NCBI GenBank assembly: GCA_965198715.1
Contig: CBDAPV010000001.1
Location: 930,001 to 994,000 of the forward strand
DNA: 64,000 bases
Direction of reading: 5' to 3'
Source: RH-AL1 sp965198715
GTDB taxonomy: Bacteria > Pseudomonadota > Alphaproteobacteria > Rhizobiales > Beijerinckiaceae
The position numbers were made by a program, and so were the translations under genes. How positions within the stretch are numbered: position 1 is the stretch's first letter; each line of letters opens with the position of its first letter. Shown in pieces: positions 7,622 through 14,651 of the stretch. Below the pieces are notes generated by a model. It was given only the letters and a program-made list of their open reading frames with translations. It was not told the DNA's origin and did no database searches.

Positions 7622-8941
7622 TCATCTCGACCGCCCGGAAGGGCGGCTTGTACTAGAAGAGGCCCGTGGAGCCCTCAGTTGCGATGGATAGTACGGTTCC
7701 GTGTTTGTGGGAACCCTAGGTCGCCGGATCTGCGGACGAGCCGCATCGCGTGCCAGGTGACCGGCATCGGTCAGGCGGCCGGTTGAGTCAATTAAGCCGT
7801 GCAGGACCGCACGGTCGAACGCGACGAGGATTTCTTGCTCGGTCAGGCCCGTCGCCTCCGCCATTGGGGTTACGGCAGCTTCCCTCCAGCGCCCTCGTAC
7901 CGAGCTGAGGAAGATGACAAGCTTTGCATCGATGTCTGGGATGCCAGAACGCAGCTCCAGGCCGATCACCTCGGCAGCTTGGGCGATACGTACATCTGGG
8001 GGGCGTAGCCCGAACGCGGAACGGGCATCCTCAGGCGCAGCGCCCATGTAAAGTGGTCGCCAGGCCGGGCCCGCAGCGTGGAGGATTAGGGGGGTGTTGT
8101 TCGGAATGCCGTAGGTGAAGGCGACGAGCGCTCCGTTATCCTTGTAGCCGAGCCTTCCGGCACCTCCGGCCTCATCCGGTCCGTAGTTATAGATCAGCGG
8201 TTTCCACGGGCGCTGCAAGTTCCCATAGAGCGTCGGCACGATATGACGGATTCGAACATCCGGCTTCCTGTGATGATCCCGAACATTGCGCACCCCCGCG
8301 AGGGTCCCCGCCGCCGCGATCACCTTAAAGTCGATCCAGCCTCGCGAGGCCCAGGCGCGGATCGTGGGCGTCGCCCAGAACTTGTCGAGCATCTTCAGGA
8401 CTCGGGTTCCCGATCCAACGAAGTCGGTGACGATGGCTAGGGTCTGCACACGCCGTTTCTTACGGAAGCCATCCGGGCCGGGGTGGTTGAGAAAGACGTT
8501 CGGAGCTGACTTCTTCGCCTGCGAGATGACGAAAGCGACCATGCCCTCGCTGCCGACCCGTGAGGAGCCACGGATGGGCTCGACGGGAGGTAGGCCGCGG
8601 GACCCGGTGGATCGTCGCCGGATCCGTCCATTGGCGTCGGCGACACGGTCGACCCGGAACATCGTTGAGCCGGCAAACTCACGCTCGGCATACAGCGCCA
8701 CCCGTCCACGAACCGATACGCTCTGCGCTGCGACATCATCCAGCAACGAGAGCAACGCCCCATTCACTTCCACCTCATTCAGAAGAAGCATGCCGTCGAG
8801 GAGCGCCTTCGCCTTCGCGTAATCGTCGGGAGCGAACTGAGCGATCCAAGCCAATCCTGTCCGAGTGGTACTCAGCGGCGTAGGGCACATTGGCCGAACA
8901 TATTCCAATGACATCGTGTTCCGCCACAGCTTGCCAGACAT
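7622..8941 (-). CDS. phosphoribosyltransferase-like/winged-helix retron effector, 439 aa
   Basis: VTDFVGSGTR at residues 171-180 is a PRPP-binding loop of the type I phosphoribosyltransferase fold (two hydrophobics, D-x-x-x-x-S/T-G-T). Residues about 330-395 (VRGRWREAAVTPMAEATGLTEQE and following) look like a winged helix. Retrons classified as type III pair the RT with a PRTase-like protein and a winged-helix part, so this is probably the toxic effector of that system, held inactive by RT and msDNA. The start at 8941 is the longest; ATG 8914 is an alternative. The C-terminal 30 residues are Ser/Arg-rich and disordered. Confidence 0.65.
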   Translation of the reverse strand: MSGKLWRNTMSLEYVRPMCPTPLSTTRTGLAWIAQFAPDDYAKAKALLDGMLLLNEVEVNGALLSLLDDVAAQSVSVRGRVALYAEREFAGSTMFRVDRVADANGRIRRRSTGSRGLPPVEPIRGSSRVGSEGMVAFVISQAKKSAPNVFLNHPGPDGFRKKRRVQTLAIVTDFVGSGTRVLKMLDKFWATPTIRAWASRGWIDFKVIAAAGTLAGVRNVRDHHRKPDVRIRHIVPTLYGNLQRPWKPLIYNYGPDEAGGAGRLGYKDNGALVAFTYGIPNNTPLILHAAGPAWRPLYMGAAPEDARSAFGLRPPDVRIAQAAEVIGLELRSGIPDIDAKLVIFLSSVRGRWREAAVTPMAEATGLTEQEILVAFDRAVLHGLIDSTGRLTDAGHLARDAARPQIRRPRVPTNTEPYYPSQLRAPRASSSTSRPSGRSR

Positions 8942-9042
8942 GATTGCAGCCGATGCCGCAACCGAAACGGCCTACGGCGAGGCTGGGTCGAGTGCCGGCG
9001 GCCTGCCTTCCGCGAGACAGCGATCGTCCTGATTGCGCGCGA

Positions 9043-9501
9043 TCACGGCATAATGCGGTAGACGCGTCCGCGACCCTCGATCACCTCGGACGCGACCTGC
9101 AGGCCGAGCCTCTTCTTGAGCGCGCCGGCGATCGCTCCGCGGACCGTGTGGGGCTGCCAGCCGAAGGCGGCGACGATCTCGGCGGTGCTGGCACCTTCCG
9201 GCGCCTCGAGCATCGCGACGAGCTGCGCCTGCTTTGTCCCGGCGCGGCCCGGCGTCGGCTTGGTTTCCGCCGAGGCTGGCGGCGTGATCTCGAGGCCGAG
9301 CGCTCGGCGACCCTCGTCGCCGATGACGAGGGTCTGCTTGCCTGGCAGGCCGACGCTGATGGCAAGGCCCTTGGCCACCAGTGCGTCGCACACCTTACCG
9401 ACCGCGCCGCCGCGGATATGCGCCGGCAGAGGCAGGATAGCGCCGTCAGGGCGTGCTGCAGCTGCGGCGAGAACAGCGGTCTGCGTGTCGGTGAGCTTCA
9501 T
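9043..9501 (-). CDS. DUF3489 domain protein, 152 aa
   Basis: ATG at 9501 is preceded by GGAGA on the minus strand and begins MKLTDTQTAVL, a normal start for this family. The C-terminal half has the DUF3489 signature (GTKQAQLVAML, STAEIVAAFGWQPHTVRGAIAG, GRGRVYRI), which is a winged-helix-like domain. In alphaproteobacteria such genes sit beside serine recombinases in mobile elements, and here a recombinase gene lies 450 bp upstream on the same strand. It probably regulates or assists recombination; no experimental role is known to me. Confidence 0.8.
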   Translation of the reverse strand: MKLTDTQTAVLAAAAARPDGAILPLPAHIRGGAVGKVCDALVAKGLAISVGLPGKQTLVIGDEGRRALGLEITPPASAETKPTPGRAGTKQAQLVAMLEAPEGASTAEIVAAFGWQPHTVRGAIAGALKKRLGLQVASEVIEGRGRVYRIMP

Positions 9502-9716
9502 CGTGAATCTCCAGCAAGTTGCCGCCAGGCGGCGGGTCACCGGCTGAAGGTTCGCAGTCGCGCACATGCGACTGGAACCTGCTCGCGGCGGTCTCGAGGA
9601 TCGCGACGCCGCATCACACACGCTCTTTCCGCACAGCGATGCAAGCACCTGATCAAGCGTCTAGCTGTGCGGTTGATCCCACTGCCGCAGCATCGGCTCG
9701 AAAAGCGTGGGCAAAG

Positions 9717-9947
9717 GAGCTAAATTGTTGACGACGTTCAATTTTCGGCAACGGACTTCGGCAAGCAGATTGCGCCCTAAAGCCGTTGCGCCTTAGGTCG
9801 GCTTCAAACCCGCATGACCGTCTGCGGGTGCAACGTCCACTCAGCGGCCTCTCAAACCGCTGCATCGTCTCCGACCGTGAGGCAATCGAGCTAAATTACT
9901 GACGGTGTTCAATTTTCGGCTCTAGGCTTGGAAGCAGCTCACGTCTT
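9717..9947. repeat. direct repeat around a decayed recombinase 3' end
   Basis: GAGCTAAATT followed by TGACG, GTTCAATTTTCGGC occurs at about 9720-9753 and again at 9889-9920, some 170 bp apart. The sequence after the first copy (9776-9845) is a degenerate version of the 3' end of the neighbouring recombinase gene (compare GCGCATGACCGTCTGCGG at 9981-9998). The region is therefore a partial tandem duplication of the recombinase tail and its flank. The conserved word may be part of a recombination site. Confidence 0.6.
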
Positions 9948-10616
9948 TCAAGCCGTTGTGCCTTCGGCTCGGCTCAAGGCGCGCATGACCGTCTGCGGAT
10001 GCCACCGTCCGCCGGACGGCGTCGCCACGCCCAGCGTCGTCAGCTCGGCCGCGATCGCTCGGGAGGATAGCCCGCGCAGCTTCATATCGGCGAGCAGCGG
10101 CGCCAAGCTTCTCGCCCGCTCCAGCGCTGCGGCCTTGTTCTGGGCCGACAGATGCTCGGCACCATATCGCCCGAGTTTCACGCCTCGCGCCTTTGCCGCT
10201 CGCAGCGCGTCCTTGGTGCGTGCCGAGATCATGCGACGCTCCTTTTCTGCCAGCGCTGCGTAGAGGTGCATCATGAAGGGATCGGCATCGGCGCCCAGCT
10301 CTGCGGCGATGAACGGCACCCTCGAGGCCATCAGCCCGGCGATGAAGGCGACGTCGCGCGAGAGACGATCGAGCTTGGCGACGATGATGGAGCAACGGGC
10401 CTTCTTTGCGGCCGCCAGGGCTGACGCGAGCTGCGGCCGGCGTTCCAGCGCATCGGCGCCCTTGCCAGTCTCGACCTCGACGAACTCGCCCGTGATGGCG
10501 AGACCCTCGCGTTCGCAGAACTCGGCGATGGCACGACGCTGCGCTTCCAGGCCCAAGCCGGAGCGGCCCTGCCGAGCCGTCGACACGCGGATGTAGCTGA
10601 TTGCCGCTCCAGCCAA
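9948..10616 (-). CDS. serine recombinase (resolvase family), 222 aa
   Basis: The N-terminal catalytic domain begins ISYIRVSTARQG with the nucleophilic Ser, continues with KLDRLSRDVAF and AEKERRMISARTK, and ends in a small HTH (GLSSRAIAAELTTLGVATP...WHPQTV). This is the layout of invertase/resolvase-type small serine recombinases. TTG at 10616 is chosen as start because GGGAG lies 7 bases upstream, and because the broken copy at 19194-19337 is homologous only from this point onward; ATG 10700 would add an unrelated leader. It probably resolves or inverts DNA at the repeats around it. Confidence 0.85.
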   Translation of the reverse strand: MAGAAISYIRVSTARQGRSGLGLEAQRRAIAEFCEREGLAITGEFVEVETGKGADALERRPQLASALAAAKKARCSIIVAKLDRLSRDVAFIAGLMASRVPFIAAELGADADPFMMHLYAALAEKERRMISARTKDALRAAKARGVKLGRYGAEHLSAQNKAAALERARSLAPLLADMKLRGLSSRAIAAELTTLGVATPSGGRWHPQTVMRALSRAEGTTA

Positions 10617-10627
10617 TTGAAGCTCCC

Positions 10628-10880
10628 ATAGCGTTTCGAGATATTTCACGGACCTTCGCTCACGCCCGCTAAGACACGCTCGTTTCAACGAGCGATGCAA
10701 GCGCCTGGGTAATCGAGCGCCAAATGCCGACAGGCGCCGACCGCTCCGGCCGATTAATCGCTCCCAATCGCGTTTCGAGATATTTCACGGATTTTCGCTG
10801 ATCGCCGCAAGGGCACGCTCTACTCAATTGGCGGTGCGAACTGGCGGGTAATCGACATCCTAAGACGTCAATCGGCCCGA
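10628..10880. repeat. two degenerate direct repeats upstream of recombinase
   Basis: GCGTTTCGAGATATTTCACGGA occurs at about 10629-10650 and again at 10775-10796. In both copies it is followed at matching distances by related words (TCGCT, ACGCTC, GGGTAATCGA, CCGATTAA). Two adjacent units of about 145 and 105 bp in front of a serine recombinase gene are what a res-like site or its promoter would look like. No coding capacity of note. Confidence 0.55.
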
Positions 10881-10931
10881 TTAAGACCGCCTGATTGGAG
10901 GGCAAACCATGTTTATCGCTCAAATCATCCC

Positions 10932-11014
10932 CGCGCGCAGGTTGATTTGAGTTGATGTGACTTTCCGCGCAGAGGGGAAAACCCCCTTTGGGGTGTCAAA
11001 TCAACCTGCGCGCG
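10932..11014. repeat. perfect 19-bp inverted repeat with 45-bp spacer
   Basis: CGCGCGCAGGTTGATTTGA at 10932-10950 is the exact reverse complement of 10996-11014. The spacer contains GGGG/CCCC words that can form an inner hairpin. A third, related copy (AAATCAACCCGCGCGG) follows at 11021-11036 in the orientation of the second arm. It could be an operator, an attachment or replication site, or a transposon end. No matching copy was noticed elsewhere in the window. Confidence 0.7.
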
Positions 11015-11212
11015 GACCCAAAATCAACCCGCGCGGCGGGCAGGCGGGAGCAGACACTCGCGGACGCTCGTTTGCCAGTGACACCGACGGCTTGCAGCCA
11101 CCTTGGAGAGGTTTTTGACCACTACATTAAGACGTGAGCTCGACGGTAGGCCTTCGCCGAGCCTTCTACGGTGCAGGGGACCATCGCCGTGCTGGTCAGA
11201 TTGATGATGGTC

Positions 11213-11812
11213 CTAAACAGCGCGGACGAAATCCGTAACTGTTTGCGTGAGGTCTCCGCCACGATCGATAAGACCGTCGAGCACGGAGAAGTGGTCGGCT
11301 CCCTGCAATGGCAGCAGCCAGGTAGGAGACGTGTTAGCGACACGCATATTGCGGTAAGCGAGCGATTGGCGGCAAAGCTCCGGCAATTCATCGGCTCCAT
11401 AGGCGATCGCCAGGCTACCTGGATCATCTCGTCGTATCGGCGATAGTTTCGTCACCTCCGCCTCCGAGATATGCACCCGATCATCGATGAGCGTCCCGCA
11501 TAGTGGCTCGAGATCGTAGATGCCGCTAATTGCGAGAACGCCACTCACCTCGGGTCTCCCGAGCATGAGCGCCGCGAGATGGCCGCCCGCCGACCAGCCC
11601 GAGACGATGACTCGGCCAGTGGCAAGGCCGGCGATGGTCGACAGCGCGGCATCGATCTCCGCGACGATCTCGGTCAGAGTCGCGTCCGGCGTCAGCGTGT
11701 AGCCGACCATGGCGACATCGAACCCTCGCGCGAGCGGGCCGATGCCCATGTGCGCGTTGGCCTGCTGGATGGATTCGTTTGGGTGACCCCCGAAGCGTGT
11801 CGGCACGTCCAT
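11213..11812 (-). pseudogene. alpha/beta hydrolase, 5'-truncated
   Basis: The encoded 199 residues contain GWSAGG, the nucleophile elbow of the kynurenine-formamidase/esterase-D-like alpha/beta hydrolases, with Asp (GADELPELCRQ) and His (GADHFSVLDGL) further on at the right spacing. The usual N-terminal oxyanion-hole segment (HGGYW type) is missing or reduced to GGHPNES, so the gene has lost its first 80 or so codons and is probably not functional. It stands at the downstream end of the toxin array and marks where older chromosomal sequence was cut. Confidence 0.65.
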
Positions 11813-11880
11813 TATTTACCGCCTCCGCCTTCTGAACCTACCGGGCCACCAATTCACTTACCGCATAATGCTGGTCGGTA

Positions 11881-12351
11881 TCAAAGACGCGCTTTGACAA
11901 GCCAAGTCCTTTTAGGCTGGCCTGACAGTTCGTCCACGGTCATGTAGTCTTCGAGCAGCACGCTCAATCCAAGCCCCCGCGCCTCCTCGACCGTCGCGGG
12001 TGCGATGTCGGGAATGCGCGATGAGTTTCGCAGGAATGCCAGCCACATCGTTCCCTCAACATCACCGGCGCCGATTAGAGCGCCAAGCGGTCCATCGGCT
12101 TTGACTTTATCAATGATGGCCCGAAGCCAGGCATTGAGATCGTTCGCTTCTAATCTGGCATTCGCGAGCGAAGCATAGTGCCTAGGCGCTAACCGCCCAG
12201 CGAGGCGCCCTGTCGTCGTCATGGGTTGCCCACGAACATGGAGAGGTTTACCTTGCAAGCCTAGCCGATCAATAACCGGCGTAAGTGGAATATCGTCGCT
12301 CCAAAGGCGCAAGCTCGCTTCGAGCGGCAGGTTGATTTGCTCAATGTTCAT
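11881..12351 (-). CDS. putative immunity protein (DUF4279-like), 156 aa
   Basis: ATG 12351 begins four bases after the stop of a toxin-tail fragment, with GAGG just upstream. The sequence (SLRLWSDDIPLTPVIDRLGL, then TGRLAGRLAPRHY and MWLAFLRN) resembles the DUF4279 family, whose members often sit next to polymorphic toxins as immunity proteins. It has no signal peptide or membrane helix, as expected for protection in the cytoplasm. The family assignment is by pattern only. Confidence 0.5.
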   Translation of the reverse strand: MNIEQINLPLEASLRLWSDDIPLTPVIDRLGLQGKPLHVRGQPMTTTGRLAGRLAPRHYASLANARLEANDLNAWLRAIIDKVKADGPLGALIGAGDVEGTMWLAFLRNSSRIPDIAPATVEEARGLGLSVLLEDYMTVDELSGQPKRTWLVKARL

Positions 12352-12355
12352 TGCC

Positions 12356-12458
12356 TCAATCACCAAGGTTGCCGATCGACTCGCCATTGTGCAGTATGTC
12401 GCCGCTATTTAAATCGAAGATGCAGTTGTCGGCGCCGCCGAGGCCTGCAGCCTTCTTA
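12356..12458 (-). pseudogene. C-terminal stub of a polymorphic toxin
   Basis: The frame ending at 12356 encodes KKAAGLGGADNCIFDLNSGD and a short tail ending IGNLGD, a style seen at the C-terminal tips of nuclease-type polymorphic toxins. It is cut at its upstream side exactly by the IS5-family element at 12459. The stop lies four bases before the DUF4279-like gene, so this was a toxin-immunity pair whose toxin was lost when the IS arrived. Confidence 0.55.
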
Positions 12459-13354
12459 GAGTCTGTCTGAGAGTGCCTCAATGGACGATGCGTCGCCACA
12501 GTACGCTTCCCATGGCGACGTGGATCATGGCGGTGGAGACGTCGATGCGGTTCTCGTAGTCGCGCACGAGGCGGCGCCAGCGGGTCATCCAGCCGAAGGT
12601 GCGCTCGACAACCCATCGCTTGGGCAGGACCTCGAAGCCTTTCTGCCCGTCGATGCGCCGGATCACCTCGACGACGAACTCCTTGGCGGCGGCCTTGTCC
12701 ATGAGCGTGCGCCGGTCGAAAGCGCCATCGGCGAAGAGGTGCTTGATCCACGGCCAGCGCTTGCGGATCGCGTCGAGGATCATCTGCGCGCCGGCGCTGT
12801 CTGAGATGTCGGCCGTGGTCAGGTTGACCATCAGCAGGCGGCCGTCGGTGTCGACGGCGATGTGGCGCTTGCGCCCGACGATCTTCTTGCCGGCGTCGTA
12901 CCCGCGGGCGGCGGCGCCCGGCGCCTTGACGCTCTGGCTGTCGAGGATGCCGGCCGAGGGACTGGCCTCGCGGCCCATCCGCTCGCGGTCGATCATCACC
13001 GCCATGTCGTGGATCGATTTGAACAGGAACCGTCGCACGAAGCGGCGGAACCACCAGTACACCGTCTGCCAGGGCGGGAAATCCTTCGGCAGCATGCGCC
13101 AGCCTCCACCCGAGCGCGCCATGTAGCGGATCGCGTTCAGGACCTCGCGGAGATCGGTGGCGGGCTTGCGTCCGCGCTTCCCGGGCTTGGGCAGGAACGG
13201 ACGCATCCGCTCCCACTCCTCATCGGTAAGGTCGGTCGGATAACGCTTGGTCTTCTTGGCGATCTCGGTCATCCGACCGCGGCTTGCTGATGTCCACATC
13301 ACAAGCTTGAATCACGCTACGAAAACCGCGGCAACGCCATTCTCAAACGGGCTC
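12459..13354 (-). mobile_element. IS5-family insertion sequence, 896 bp
   Basis: The ends GAGTCTGTCTGAGAGTGCC (from 12459) and the reverse complement of the right end (GAGCCCGTTTGAGAATGGC, to 13354) form an imperfect terminal inverted repeat of about 19 bp. TA dinucleotides at 12457-12458 and 13355-13356 are the likely target duplication. The element carries a single transposase gene. It separates a toxin tail and its immunity gene from an ankyrin gene that it truncates. Confidence 0.85.
12478..13272 (-). CDS. IS5-family transposase, 264 aa
   Basis: The sequence starts MTEIAKKTKRYPTDLTDEEW and contains the DDE core of IS5-type transposases: ILDSQSVK (first Asp), LFADGAFD (second Asp) and VVERTFGWMTRWRRL (Glu). 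Length and motif spacing are those of an intact enzyme. An upstream ATG at 13302 would add ten residues. The gene fills the element between its inverted repeats, so transposition competence is plausible. Confidence 0.9.
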   Translation of the reverse strand: MTEIAKKTKRYPTDLTDEEWERMRPFLPKPGKRGRKPATDLREVLNAIRYMARSGGGWRMLPKDFPPWQTVYWWFRRFVRRFLFKSIHDMAVMIDRERMGREASPSAGILDSQSVKAPGAAARGYDAGKKIVGRKRHIAVDTDGRLLMVNLTTADISDSAGAQMILDAIRKRWPWIKHLFADGAFDRRTLMDKAAAKEFVVEVIRRIDGQKGFEVLPKRWVVERTFGWMTRWRRLVRDYENRIDVSTAMIHVAMGSVLWRRIVH

Positions 13355-13696
13355 TAAGAACGCGTCTCGTTGTCCGCTTCCGTGGGGGTCATGACAGCGG
13401 TCCAAAGCGCTCCGTTACCATATTTGTCTGCGATGTTAGGGTTAGCACCATTCGCCATGATTTTACGAGCAATCTCGCTCTCACCACGTGCTACCGCATA
13501 CTGTAATGCGGTTTGCCCGTTTTTGTCCTGATGATCGAGATCAACACCAGAACGAACAAGATCCTTTGCAAACTCTCTGCGTCGTACCAAAGATTCTTGA
13601 AGAAGTGTGGTGATCGTCATTTATAACAGCGAAATCTTCAATTTCGTCTAATGTGAAATCCTTTTTGGTTCTGAGATTTGAAAAAACGTCACCCAT
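13354..13696 (-). pseudogene. ankyrin-repeat immunity-like protein, frameshifted and IS-truncated
   Basis: ATG 13696 follows AGGAGAC and encodes MGDVFSNLRTKKDFTLDEIE, the natural N-terminus. Near 13625 the frame is lost, and the rest (REFAKDLVRSGVDLDHQDKN, TALQYAVARGESEIARKI, GANPNIADKYGN) reads in another frame. Two ankyrin repeats remain before the IS5 element cuts the 3' end at 13354. Ankyrin proteins of this kind accompany polymorphic toxins as immunity factors. Two independent lesions make it a pseudogene. Confidence 0.7.
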
Positions 13697-13776
13697 CTAC
13701 GTCTCCTACTACGACGCGGCTGGAACCAATTTGCTAATCGCAAGGCCAGGATGTTGCACCAGACGCCTTTGTTTCC

Positions 13777-14208
13777 TCAATCGATAAGACGTCGATCATG
13801 AAGTAGTGACAGAGCGTCCAAAGCATCTTCGGCAAAAATGCCTTTTCCTGCGAGCATATATGCTCTTAGTAGGTACTCTACTCCTTGATCAGGTTTTCCG
13901 GCACCTACGAGAGTTTGACCGAGTCTTAAATTCACAAACGCATTTGCGTGCGCATCAGGGCAATTGAGTGCATTGAAAAGCATATCCTCGGCATCCTCAT
14001 ATCGGCCTTCTGCGCGCATTGTATCGCCAATAGAGGCATAAAGCCAAAGCGCAGCCTCCCACTCGACTTTCGGGTTAGGAAGCAACGCAAGTGCCTCCTT
14101 CCACGCTGCAATTGCGCCGGATTGATCGCCGAAACTCTCTAGGCGCAATTTGCCTTGCTGCGCCAGCTCATCGACACGATCTGCTAGAGGCACAGGTAGA
14201 TCTATCAC
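13777..14208 (-). CDS. TPR-like putative immunity protein, 143 aa
   Basis: Helical repeats are visible (GAIAAWKEALALLPNP, RYEDAEDMLFNAL, KPDQGVEYLLRAYMLAGK), the pattern of tetratricopeptide repeats. Its start overlaps the stop of the gene upstream (14205-14208) by 4 bp, so it is translationally coupled to the related gene at 14205-14645. Both follow the GH-E toxin gene, so they are its likely immunity proteins. The immunity role is an inference from position and from the frequent use of TPR-like folds in toxin immunity. Confidence 0.65.
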   Translation of the reverse strand: MIDLPVPLADRVDELAQQGKLRLESFGDQSGAIAAWKEALALLPNPKVEWEAALWLYASIGDTMRAEGRYEDAEDMLFNALNCPDAHANAFVNLRLGQTLVGAGKPDQGVEYLLRAYMLAGKGIFAEDALDALSLLHDRRLID

Positions 14209-14645
14209 AAATGATCCTTTCGGCCTAAATAAAAATTAAGATACTTTTTGTCCAATTCTTGAAAAGGACGAGTCTTGAACGCCTTGTACTGCCGGTCGAA
14301 CTCTTCAAACGCCTTATCGGTGTGACCCATTTCATAATACAGAGTTGCAGCAACGAATTCTATCACGTCATCACGATCGGGACCATAAGACTCTCTCGTA
14401 ATATCAAGCCAATGAAGCGCCTTGTCAAATTGTCTTGTATCTCTATAAAAAAGAGTATTATTTCTTGGCATTGTATTAGAGAAGAACTCCCAAGAAAGTT
14501 TAGGCTCTGGAAGCTTGTCCCAGGCCCTAAGGGCGTATAGCTCTCTTCCACTATTGTCACCCGAACGACGCGCATCGCCAGCTTGTTTTAACAAAGCTAC
14601 TATTTCGTCTTCTATTTCCTTGGGTAGCTTGCTGGAATGTTTCAT
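14205..14645 (-). CDS. TPR-like putative immunity protein, 146 aa
   Basis: It begins 6 bp after the stop of the PAAR/GH-E toxin gene. Helical repeat units include ALHWLDITRESYGPDRDD, ATLYYEMGHTDKAFEEFDRQ and a C-terminal FYLGRK. It is related in layout to the next gene, and the two may be tandem immunity proteins for the same toxin or products of duplication. No signal peptide. Codon use is more AT-rich than in the PAAR portion upstream, as is usual for toxin tips and their immunity genes. Confidence 0.65.
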   Translation of the reverse strand: MKHSSKLPKEIEDEIVALLKQAGDARRSGDNSGRELYALRAWDKLPEPKLSWEFFSNTMPRNNTLFYRDTRQFDKALHWLDITRESYGPDRDDVIEFVAATLYYEMGHTDKAFEEFDRQYKAFKTRPFQELDKKYLNFYLGRKDHL

Positions 14646-14651
14646 CTTGAA

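Noticed and set aside
10669..10923. 84-codon frame upstream of the recombinase
   Set aside because: It only reads through the direct repeats (RKSVKYLET appears in both units); no independent gene signal.
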